From DATGIQ01 sp035295665 (GTDB lineage: Bacteria; Planctomycetota; Planctomycetia; Gemmatales; Gemmataceae), in the NCBI GenBank assembly GCA_035295665.1, contig DATGIQ010000274.1, positions 1 to 6,839 of the forward strand: a DNA stretch of 6,839 nucleotides. The letters are read 5' to 3'. How positions within the stretch are numbered: position 1 is the first letter of the stretch; the number at the start of each line of letters is the position of its first letter. The translations under genes and the position numbers were made by a program. The notes under the pieces were generated by a model that was given only the letters and a program-made list of their open reading frames with translations, was not told where the DNA came from and ran no database searches. This document shows, piece after piece, positions 1-5,904 of this stretch.

Positions 1-959
1 GTCTGGAGTGCTTGAACGAGCGAACGGAGACTGAGCAATTGAACCGGAGACAGGGTTTCGGGCTTGATCGACTGCGCCGGCCCCGGCACGGGAAGTCGTT
101 GGGCCTGGGGCACGGTCGCGTTATAGGCAACGATTTGACCCCTCGTCAGCTGATCGACAGGTCGTGGCCGAAGAGTCAGGTATTTGCCATAGGAATTCTG
201 CCACCAGTTCGGATTGCTTTCGCCCAATGGGCCAAAGAGCCAGGGACGGTGAAACGATGGGGTGAGTAGAGTGCCGTCGGCTTTCGCCGCACCCAGGTAC
301 AAGTTGTTCAAATCGGGATAGGTATAGGGCGCATTGAAGCCGCCGACATACGGACCGGGCAGCTGGCTCGGATCGGTGCGCCAGGGCGGCAGCCCACCGC
401 CCTGTGTCGCGGTTGGGTTCGGGTTAGCACGCTCGGGATCACGCAGAAACGGCACCGGCAGCAGACTGGATCCATTGGGATACAGGTCTTCCGGATGGAA
501 CATGTAGTTGATGAGCTGATAATCATCGATGCCGAATGGATTCATGAAAGCTAACGGGTCGGTCGGTGCCGCGGCTTTCTGCGTGTGCAGCCGTCCCATG
601 CCATTGAACGGCACGGTATTCGGGATGTCCGGATCGGCCGCCACACTGGGCCGGCGATAATACGCGCCATACATCGACCGGGCCAGGCTGTGCCCACGCA
701 GCGCCGAAAAGACGCCCGTCGTATCATCGGCATCATAAATGAGTTGGCCAAGGAAGTACGCGGCCAGCAGCTCCGGCTCGGTGTCGGGTCGAATGGGCAC
801 TTCCGCTTCCCGGCTCACCTGGGCCACCTGCGATTCCGAGCCGGCATAGAGCGCGAAGCTCAGACCGACGATTGCGAACAGCGTCAACAGGATCAACACG
901 ACCATCAGAATGACGCCGCGTCGGGCTTCTGAGGGGGGACGGCATTCGGCTTGAAACAT
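1..959 (-). CDS. GspK/PilX-like minor pseudopilin, C-terminus beyond left edge
   Basis: The frame is open from the ATG at 959 to the window edge: 319 codons and no stop, so the protein is truncated by the window. The start is firm because an in-frame TAG (966-968) lies just upstream and GGGGAG sits 9 bases before the ATG. Residues 1-15 are a short basic leader ending in Gly15. Residues 16-38 (VILMVVLILLTLFAIVGLSF...) form one hydrophobic helix. The usual Glu at mature position 5 is Val20, as expected for GspK, the tip pseudopilin that lacks this Glu. The exported part is rich in Pro, Asn, Tyr and Trp, for example 'YTYPDLNNLYLG' (212-223) and 'SFHRPWLFG' (235-243). It lies last in a G-H-I-J-K-like series, 141 bases after the GspJ-like gene. 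The inferred role is a membrane-anchored tip subunit of a pseudopilus or pilus. PilX is the alternative family name; the specific label is moderately secure. Confidence 0.8.
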   Translation of the reverse strand, partial: MFQAECRPPSEARRGVILMVVLILLTLFAIVGLSFALYAGSESQVAQVSREAEVPIRPDTEPELLAAYFLGQLIYDADDTTGVFSALRGHSLARSMYGAYYRRPSVAADPDIPNTVPFNGMGRLHTQKAAAPTDPLAFMNPFGIDDYQLINYMFHPEDLYPNGSSLLPVPFLRDPERANPNPTATQGGGLPPWRTDPSQLPGPYVGGFNAPYTYPDLNNLYLGAAKADGTLLTPSFHRPWLFGPLGESNPNWWQNSYGKYLTLRPRPVDQLTRGQIVAYNATVPQAQRLPVPGPAQSIKPETLSPVQLLSLRSLVQALQ

Positions 960-968
960 GCTTGGCTA

Positions 969-974
969 CTCCCC
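969..974 (-). promoter_or_regulatory. Ribosome binding site of the GspK-like gene
   Basis: GGGGAG on the minus strand, 9 bases before the ATG at 959. An in-frame TAG lies between the two, so this site and ATG fix the start. Confidence 0.6.
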
Positions 975-987
975 GTACCGCGGAGCC

Positions 988-999
988 GTTCCGAAGAAC
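988..999 (-). repeat. Small UUCG-loop hairpin upstream of the GspK-like gene
   Basis: On the minus strand GTTC-TTCG-GAAC can form a 4-bp stem closed by a C(UUCG)G tetraloop, a very stable loop class. It lies 28 bases before the GspK-like start. The stem is short and no T-run follows, so it is not a convincing terminator and could be chance. Confidence 0.25.
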
Positions 1000-1078
1000 C
1001 TGGAGCGGCCACGGCCATGATTGGATCTTGCAGTCTTCCTTCCGTCGTCGAGCGGCTCTTTCCAGTGACCCGTCCTGT

Positions 1079-1092
1079 GTGGAGTAATCCAC
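1079..1092 (-). repeat. Small hairpin just after the GspJ-like stop codon
   Basis: GTGGA-TTAC-TCCAC is a perfect 5-bp inverted repeat with a 4-base loop, beginning 8 bases after the GspJ-like TAA (1101-1103). There is no T-tract, so it is at best a weak pause or processing site. The rest of the 141-base gap (960-1100) shows no gene and no clear promoter. Confidence 0.25.
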
Positions 1093-1100
1093 CTCTTCTC

Positions 1101-2285
1101 TTACATATCCTGGATGATCGTGACCTGACGCGCTTGTTGCGTTCTCACATCCCAGACCCGGAGCGTGATTTCGAGAGCAGTGATCCGAATCGTGCTTGGA
1201 GGCGGTTGGGCCTCAAAGTTGTATGTGTCATCACGCACGGTTGACCAGGTGTCAAAAATCCGCGGCTGCCCCGGAAGGTTCACGGGCGGCAGATCACTGA
1301 AATCTTGTCCATGATTCGGAAGATCCGGACTCAGGACGCGGACCGTGAACGAGACGACATCGGTGAGGAGCAGGTCGGCGCCCGTCTGGTTGTCCTGCGG
1401 AGGAATGGTTTTCGGATCTTGCAAGGGAAGGAAATTGGAAAACGCCCGGTTCACTTGCGTCTGCGGATTCGTCGCGAACCGCCGCTCTGGTACCGTCAGG
1501 TCGGTCGGATTATTGAAATAGAGCACATCCGGGAAACCGGCGCCGTCGGTCGGCAGCAATGGCTTGGACCGTCGGCAGCTGATCGATGCGTAGTCATGGT
1601 TTAATTTCTGGTTGAGGTCGTTGGCGTTCACGACCTTCACCGAAAGATTCGGATCCCAATTGATCTTCAAATTGTTCGGAACCGCCAGGCGCTGCCGGCG
1701 ATACAGCGCGTAAAGCGGAATGCCATTGGCCAGCGGCCCACTCGTCGGATCGCGGTAGAGAAAGTAAGCAACCTCGGCCCATTGGCTGTTGTAAACACCC
1801 GGCATGTCCTGATATCGAGAATCGGGAGTGAAATTGAAGAACGTCGTATCTGCCAAGAACAACGGGGACGTTGGAGCAAGAACCTTGGCGGAGAGAAAAT
1901 CCTGGCGCTGGCTGCCGCGCGCCTTGATGCTGAAATGAAGGCTGTGCGTGGTCGCAATGAACGAGGGCGGATCGCCGCCGCTGCTCAGGCCATCGGACGT
2001 ACTGGGAAAGAGTTGCTCGATGTGGAAGAAGCCCTCCCGTGGCGGGCCCTGGATCCAAAAACTCGGATCGCTCAATCGGCGTTTGCCTTCAAAATGATCC
2101 AGCTTGAGATCCTGCCGCAGAATCGTGCTCGCCATTCGGAGCCGTTCTTCCATCTCCCCGATCGCTTTGAGCTGTCCGAAGACCTGCAACCCGATCGTGA
2201 GCGCCTGGGATAGAAGCACCATGATAAAGAGCACGAGGGCCAGAGAGACGAGCATCTCTACCAGCGTGAAGCCATGTCGTCGCAT
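1101..2285 (-). CDS. GspJ/PilW-like pseudopilin (prepilin-type N-terminal cleavage/methylation domain protein)
   Basis: A 394-residue protein starting MRRHG/FTLVEMLVSLAL. It has a five-residue basic leader, a prepilin peptidase site after Gly5, Phe6 as mature residue 1 and Glu10 as mature Glu5, then a hydrophobic helix to about residue 28. Residues 29-60 (QALTIGLQVF..., EMEERLRMASTILRQDL) are the amphipathic continuation typical of GspJ/PilW. The last 25 residues (ALEITLRVWDVRTQQ..., RQVTIIQDM) end in a beta-rich segment common in these proteins. The start is chosen because GGAGGAG lies 8 bases before this ATG. The frame stays open upstream to 2873, but that stretch is Arg-rich and overlaps a decayed Uma2 gene read in another frame. 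A 37-residue longer form from the ATG at 2396 (MTIVPIIDRN...) is possible but less likely. The inferred role is a minor subunit at the pseudopilus tip, partner of the I-like and K-like proteins. At 394 residues it is large for GspJ. Confidence 0.88.
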   Translation of the reverse strand: MRRHGFTLVEMLVSLALVLFIMVLLSQALTIGLQVFGQLKAIGEMEERLRMASTILRQDLKLDHFEGKRRLSDPSFWIQGPPREGFFHIEQLFPSTSDGLSSGGDPPSFIATTHSLHFSIKARGSQRQDFLSAKVLAPTSPLFLADTTFFNFTPDSRYQDMPGVYNSQWAEVAYFLYRDPTSGPLANGIPLYALYRRQRLAVPNNLKINWDPNLSVKVVNANDLNQKLNHDYASISCRRSKPLLPTDGAGFPDVLYFNNPTDLTVPERRFATNPQTQVNRAFSNFLPLQDPKTIPPQDNQTGADLLLTDVVSFTVRVLSPDLPNHGQDFSDLPPVNLPGQPRIFDTWSTVRDDTYNFEAQPPPSTIRITALEITLRVWDVRTQQARQVTIIQDM

Positions 2286-2293
2286 GCGAAGTG

Positions 2294-2300
2294 CTCCTCC
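2294..2300 (-). promoter_or_regulatory. Ribosome binding site of the GspJ-like gene
   Basis: GGAGGAG on the minus strand, 8 bases before the ATG at 2285. It is the main reason for starting the GspJ-like protein at MRRHGFTLVE and not at any of the upstream in-frame starts. Confidence 0.75.
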
Positions 2301-2310
2301 ATCACGAGCC

Positions 2311-2344
2311 GGAAGCGCCAGCCAAGGACGTCGCTGGCGGTTCC
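2311..2344 (-). repeat. Inverted repeat (imperfect 12-bp hairpin) upstream of the GspJ-like gene
   Basis: On the minus strand GGAACCGCCAGC and GCTGGCGCTTCC pair at 11 of 12 positions (one C-C mismatch) around a 10-base loop. The structure ends about 25 bases before the GspJ-like start and about 10 bases before its ribosome binding site. No T-run follows, so it is not a standard terminator. It could act in mRNA processing, stability or translation control, or be a leftover of the event that brought in the neighbouring Uma2 gene. The pairing is seen directly; the role is unknown. Confidence 0.5.
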
Positions 2345-2410
2345 ATCTCGTCTCCGGCGATCTTCGATTCCGATCGATGATGGGCACGATGGTCATTGAT
2401 TCCGCTCCGC

Positions 2411-2873
2411 CTATGGCCGGGCCAGTTCTGCCTCTCGTTCGTCCGTCCGATGTTCGACAGCCAATATCAAGGGTTTCCCTGTGGCCATCACGAACCGGGC
2501 CTAGTCTTCCCCTTCGAGCCCAAACGTAATTCCGAACTGCTCGTTCACGACGCCGCCCTCGTTCGCCTTGATGGGAACATACTCGCCGTTGACCAGGCGA
2601 TACCCTTGCTTCCCAGATCTCGAACATGCGCCGCCTTCCCGGATCGCAATTCTTGACGATGAACACACCGGCAGCGACGGGTTTTTTCGGGCTACCTTCC
2701 TCGTAACGGATCAAGAGGTTCCCCGACACAGAGGCGTGCCGCCCCAGAAAAAAGAACTTCAGCAACTCGATGATCCGAACCATCCAATCGCGCTGTGCGT
2801 CGGTCTCGGCCAGCGGTTTTCCATCCGCTTCCGGGCAATCGACTTTCGCAGGGGTTTGCCGCTCTGTTTGCAT
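2411..2873 (-). pseudogene. Uma2 family (DUF820, PD-(D/E)XK nuclease-like) remnant, middle deleted
   Basis: Codons 1-88 from the ATG at 2873 read like the N-terminus of a planctomycete/cyanobacterial Uma2 protein: 'ADGKPLAETDAQRDWMVRII', 'SVSGNLLIRYEEGSPKKP' and 'CDPGRRRMFEIWE'. At about 2609 the similarity jumps frame and resumes at the family's C-terminal part: 'QGYRLVNGEYVPI' and 'FGITFGLEGED', ending at TAG (2501-2503). After this stop, 'ATGKPL', 'EHRTDEREAELARP' continues in the same frame to a second TAG (2411-2413), like the usual Uma2 tail. The part missing between 'IWE' and 'QGYRL' is where the family carries 'APDVVIEV.S.ST' and the 'K..LY...GV.EY' motif, so the catalytic Glu and Lys are gone. 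The conserved Asp of 'PD-V-F-V-V' is Gly69 here (VAAGVFIV). No clear ribosome binding site precedes the ATG. It is therefore a decayed gene lying between two pilin genes. Family assignment is from memory of its motifs. Confidence 0.82.
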
Positions 2874-2919
2874 GGTCCGAAAACCAAAACCATTTCAGGT
2901 CCAAAAGGCAGGGGTCTTC

Positions 2920-3858
2920 TCAGGGCCGCCAACCCGGTCCCTTTTCGAACACCTCTGCTACGCCGTCGAGCACGATAAGGACTCCCTCGGTCGTGCCCAG
3001 TTTGGGCTTCGTCTCCAACTCCAGATCGACGTAGCCATTTCCTTCCGTGACGTTGACCACCCGGTAGAAGTACCCATGCGGATCGGGGAGGAATGTCGTG
3101 CCCACGGTCCGGACCTTGGTCGCATCGAGAATCCAGCTTCCGACGCGGACCGCTGGTTTCTCCTGACCTGGTCCCCACGGGACGCGGACTACCGGGTTGG
3201 TGGGATCAAAGACGACCGGCGTATACGCGGTCTCGCCCTGTCCAAAAATGTTCGGTCGGCCGCTGTAGACGACGACGGTCAAATCGACAATGGAGCGATT
3301 CGACGATCGGGGTCTGCGTAACAAATACACCCAGGAATAGCGACCTTCGCGGCGGACAACCGATTCGCCAAACACGGGCAATTCTTTCGGCAGGTCGAGA
3401 TCATCCAAAAGCGTGAACCAGCGCACCGCCGATGCGGCATTGTTGGCAAAGCTGGTAAACGTCCGTGGGAGAGCCTTTGCCTGAGGCAAGCCAACCGCAG
3501 GGAGTGCTCCACCCCGGGAGCCGAGGAACCAGCCAGCCGGATCGACAAAGACTGGGTAGCTTGGCCCGTTCGGATCGGCCAAGACCGGCGTCGGCCGGCC
3601 GTTCGCGATTCCGACAATCCCCTGATCGACGAAGAGATCAGGATTGCCGATGACCTGCGGATCGTTGCGAACATTGAGGGTTTCCGCCAAGGCAAAGGCA
3701 TTGGCCGCGGCCTGGGCGCAGCGGCTATCCTTGATCGCCTGGGCCATGCTTACCGCGCCCAGCGGAAAGAGTGCAAGCAAGCCCAGCAACCCAAGGGCCG
3801 CCACAAAGATGGCGACCAAGACTTCAATGAGCGTTGTGCCGGAGCGTCGGATCATCAT
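2920..3858 (-). CDS. GspI/PilV-like pseudopilin (prepilin-type N-terminal cleavage/methylation domain protein)
   Basis: A 312-residue protein starting MMIRRSG/TTLIEVLVAIFVAAL. The leader is seven basic residues, the predicted peptidase cut is after Gly7, Thr8 is mature residue 1 and Glu12 is mature Glu5. The hydrophobic helix runs to about residue 30 and is followed at 31-34 by FPLG, then 'AQAIKDSRCAQAAANAFALA' (39-58). This N-terminus is characteristic of planctomycete PilV/GspI-like proteins. The start at 3858 is chosen because AGAGGTGA lies 4 bases upstream (about 7 from its GAGG core). The ATG at 3855 is nearly as good, and a start at 3879 (overlapping the previous TGA as TGATG) would add seven residues but lacks a good binding site. 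The remainder, rich in Gly, Pro and Val, has no motif I can name. It follows the H-like gene after 20 bases and is presumably co-transcribed. The expected role is a minor tip pseudopilin paired with the J-like protein. Classical GspI is far shorter (about 120 residues). Confidence 0.88.
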   Translation of the reverse strand: MMIRRSGTTLIEVLVAIFVAALGLLGLLALFPLGAVSMAQAIKDSRCAQAAANAFALAETLNVRNDPQVIGNPDLFVDQGIVGIANGRPTPVLADPNGPSYPVFVDPAGWFLGSRGGALPAVGLPQAKALPRTFTSFANNAASAVRWFTLLDDLDLPKELPVFGESVVRREGRYSWVYLLRRPRSSNRSIVDLTVVVYSGRPNIFGQGETAYTPVVFDPTNPVVRVPWGPGQEKPAVRVGSWILDATKVRTVGTTFLPDPHGYFYRVVNVTEGNGYVDLELETKPKLGTTEGVLIVLDGVAEVFEKGPGWRP

Positions 3859-3862
3859 GGCA

Positions 3863-3870
3863 TCACCTCT
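3863..3870 (-). promoter_or_regulatory. Ribosome binding site of the GspI/PilV-like gene
   Basis: AGAGGTGA on the minus strand, ending 4 bases before the ATG at 3858 and 7 before the ATG at 3855. It lies partly in the gap after the H-like gene's TGA and favours these starts over the one at 3879. Confidence 0.65.
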
Positions 3871-3878
3871 CTCGTTCA

Positions 3879-4787
3879 TCAAAAACCCGAAGACCGGCCA
3901 TCACGAAGGTATTGATACGGATCGGCTCCGGCCGCTACCGGTTGGTTCGCGATCAGCCCGGTACGCGGATAGATGGCGATCAGTGTCTGATCGCCGACGC
4001 CCGGATCCTGGGTGCCATCGCGGATGAGCAGCGCGATCGGTGTATTGCCTGTTCCTTGGCCGATCACTCCGCCCGTGGGCGAGAAGAGAATTTCCCAGTA
4101 GCTGTAGCCGGAGGAATAGGACGGCCTGGTCGGAACATTCAAGCTAGCACTCATATCGATGATGACATCCTGAGGCATCTGGAGCGGTTGCTCGCCGGCC
4201 AGCAGACGGGGCTGGCGGAGGATTCGGAACGTGCATCCAGGCGGCGGCGGCGTTTCGGGTTGCGAGTCGAGCACGCATACTTGGCGCCCGACTTTATTGA
4301 TGCGATGCAGTAAGCCTTCGCTGCGAAGTTGCAGATAATCACCTGCCTGCACTAGACTGGATTCGTCCCCTTTGTCGGCCGCGGCGGCGCCCAGGAGGTT
4401 GACCTTCGGGCCGAAGGCATATCCCAACGCCGGATTCATGGGGTTCACGGGACCGATGAACAACGCATCCGGGGTGTAGATGGTGGACGGAACATAGTCT
4501 TCGGGCTTCTGGATGTACTGCAAATCGCGGACATACGATTGGTTCTGCGACCAGGGTTGCAAGCGAATCCCGGTCGGTACCCGATCGCGAAGGGCTCGGT
4601 TCTTGGCCATCAGGAGCCAACCCTGGAGCAGGTCGGCACCACGCGGAACTTTTTGCCGCTCCTGGAAGCGCGGCATGAAGAGAACCGTCAGGACCGCGAG
4701 CGTCAGGATGATACTGAGGACGACCAGCATCTCAATCAGCGTGAACGCTGAGCGGCGGCTCACTCGAGGTGAAAATTGGGTCGGCAT
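3879..4787 (-). CDS. GspH/FimT-like pseudopilin (prepilin-type N-terminal cleavage/methylation domain protein)
   Basis: A 302-residue protein. A 14-residue basic leader ends 'RRSA', followed by FTLIEMLVVLSIILTLAVLTV. The cut would be between Ala14 and Phe15; Ala at -1 is less usual than Gly but occurs, and Glu19 is mature Glu5. The helix spans about 15-37. 'ADLLQGWLLMAKNRALRDRV' (51-70) fits the post-helix region of GspH/FimT, where 'A..L...L..AR..A' is usual. The C-terminal strands 'ILFSPTGGVIG' (233-243) and 'LIAIYPRTG' (269-277) match the GspH-domain pattern of a strand with F.P.G and a final strand ending in TG. Cys171 and Cys185 flank a Pro-rich loop and might form a disulfide outside the cytoplasm. 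The start at 4787 is preferred because GGGGAG lies 9 bases upstream. A GTG at 4814 would add nine residues but overlaps the previous gene. The gap to the previous stop is 4 bases, suggesting translational coupling. Likely a minor pseudopilin near the fibre tip. Confidence 0.88.
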   Translation of the reverse strand: MPTQFSPRVSRRSAFTLIEMLVVLSIILTLAVLTVLFMPRFQERQKVPRGADLLQGWLLMAKNRALRDRVPTGIRLQPWSQNQSYVRDLQYIQKPEDYVPSTIYTPDALFIGPVNPMNPALGYAFGPKVNLLGAAAADKGDESSLVQAGDYLQLRSEGLLHRINKVGRQVCVLDSQPETPPPPGCTFRILRQPRLLAGEQPLQMPQDVIIDMSASLNVPTRPSYSSGYSYWEILFSPTGGVIGQGTGNTPIALLIRDGTQDPGVGDQTLIAIYPRTGLIANQPVAAGADPYQYLRDGRSSGF

Positions 4788-4791
4788 GGAA

Positions 4792-5889
4792 CTAGTCTCC
4801 CCGGGCCCCCACACGCATGCGGAAGCTGTAAATATTATCCTGGGAATCGCTGGTCCCAGCCGCCAAGTTCATGGGATCATGGAGCAAAGCCGGCGGAAGC
4901 GTCGGCATCGCCAGCGGCGGCAACTCCTGCGGCGGCGGCAGACCCATGAGCTGATAGACCGTGCTTTGGTTGTTGAGGGCCGGGTTCGTCGTCGGGCCGG
5001 CGGAAGCAACCACGGGAACGGTGTAGTACGACGTTGGCTTGTAGCTGTTGCCGCTGCCGACGTGGATGGGATGAAACATCTTCTCAAACGCCCATACGCC
5101 CTGCCGGCCCCCATAGGCGGCCGCGTTGTTCCAGGTCGGGTTCATCAGCAAGCCTTCCGGGTCCAGAGGGTCCGCGATGAGCTGGCTGCTCGTGGCCGCG
5201 TTGGGATTGCTAGCTGCGACCTCGCCCCCGATTGGCCAGCGATAAAACACCAGCGGCCGACCCCAAGCATCGACGATGGCTTTCAGGCCGGTCATCGCAG
5301 CGTTGAATGTCCCCGCATCGGCTTTTTCGATGGAGGACAATCGGTCCTCATTAAACGCCGGTACCCCTTTCCGGGATTGTGACAAGGCTAGCAGCAGGCA
5401 AACCGAGGATTCGTACATCTGCGGCGTGGGAGATGCCGGCTTACCAAGCAATGCTTGGAATGCCGGGGCTGGGCCGGGTGAAGCAATTGATCGAATCGGG
5501 ACCGGATTCAACGCTTCCATGAAGTTCATGGGAAACTGCTGCTTGAGCCGCAGATAGATCCAGATGACGCGGGCACGCCGAATACAGTCGCTACTGCTGG
5601 GATCGTTGCCGGCCATGGCCAGGAGTCCTGGGTAGACGGCGAGGGAGGAGATATCTTCCGTTTTCGCCTGGTCGACGACCGCTCGCCAATGCGCTTTCAG
5701 GGCATCGTTCACCTTTTGGATTGTCAGCTCGGTGTTCGCGGAGCGTTGCCGGGAAATCACCTGCATAGTCGCACTGGCGGCCAGCGATACGATGACGCCG
5801 ATGATGGCGATCACGATCATCAGTTCGATCAGGCTAAACCCAGGGCGGAGGCGAGTCGATCGAGACATGAAGTGCGGCTGCAATTTCAT
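4792..5889 (-). CDS. GspG-like pseudopilin, second copy (type II secretion / type IV pilin-like protein)
   Basis: A 365-residue protein with a basic 17-residue leader ending 'RLRPG', then FSLIELMIVIAIIGVIVSLAA. The predicted cut is after Gly17, and Glu22 is mature Glu5. The helix runs about 18-40. Later landmarks fit GspG: 'IVDAWGRPLVFYRWP' (205-219) resembles the 'DPWG.P..Y..P' box, 'ASAGPTTNP' (295-303) the 'SAGPDG' turn, and 'SDSQDNIYSF' (347-356) the C-terminal 'DDI.NW'-type calcium-site region. It is over twice the usual GspG length (about 140 residues), with large insertions including a Pro-rich stretch at 317-335. The start is supported by GGAGG six bases upstream; a later Met8 has no binding site. 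It begins 15 bases after the right-edge gene stops. The inferred role is a shaft or minor pseudopilus subunit in the inner membrane and periplasm. The G label is by motif, not by a search. Confidence 0.85.
   Translation of the reverse strand: MKLQPHFMSRSTRLRPGFSLIELMIVIAIIGVIVSLAASATMQVISRQRSANTELTIQKVNDALKAHWRAVVDQAKTEDISSLAVYPGLLAMAGNDPSSSDCIRRARVIWIYLRLKQQFPMNFMEALNPVPIRSIASPGPAPAFQALLGKPASPTPQMYESSVCLLLALSQSRKGVPAFNEDRLSSIEKADAGTFNAAMTGLKAIVDAWGRPLVFYRWPIGGEVAASNPNAATSSQLIADPLDPEGLLMNPTWNNAAAYGGRQGVWAFEKMFHPIHVGSGNSYKPTSYYTVPVVASAGPTTNPALNNQSTVYQLMGLPPPQELPPLAMPTLPPALLHDPMNLAAGTSDSQDNIYSFRMRVGARGD
4797..4802 (-). promoter_or_regulatory. Ribosome binding site of the GspH-like gene
   Basis: GGGGAG on the minus strand lies inside the last codons of the upstream gene, 9 bases before the ATG at 4787. 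This supports coupled translation and the shorter GspH-like start. Confidence 0.6.
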
Positions 5890-5895
5890 GGGTCG

Positions 5896-5900
5896 CCTCC
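5896..5900 (-). promoter_or_regulatory. Ribosome binding site of the second GspG-like gene
   Basis: GGAGG on the minus strand, six bases before the ATG at 5889, in the 15-base gap after the upstream TAA (5905-5907). Confidence 0.7.
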
Positions 5901-5904
5901 GTGG

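Noticed and set aside
733..1092. Minus-strand frame starting with GTG at 1092, partly in the J-K gap.
   Set aside because: Most of it overlaps the GspK-like gene in another frame. The Arg/Ser-rich product is unlike any family I know, and the purine-rich stretch before it is too close to the GTG.
2358..2376. Inverted CGATC...GATCG motif between the Uma2 remnant and the GspJ-like gene.
   Set aside because: Arms are only five bases, and GATC-containing words are frequent throughout the window, so chance is sufficient.
2874..2906. Direct repeat GGTCCGAAAA / GGTCCAAAA beside the start of the Uma2 remnant, as a possible target-site duplication.
   Set aside because: Both copies lie on the same side of the remnant and no copy was found beyond 2411, so it does not mark an insertion.
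2770..3321. Plus-strand open frame of 183 codons overlapping the PilV-like gene and the Uma2 remnant.
   Set aside because: It crosses two unrelated minus-strand genes, has biased composition and no motif, so it is a shadow.
4513..5382. Plus-strand open frame of 289 codons.
   Set aside because: It is antisense to the GspH-like and second GspG-like genes, is Arg-rich in the way of a shadow frame, and shows no recognisable domain.
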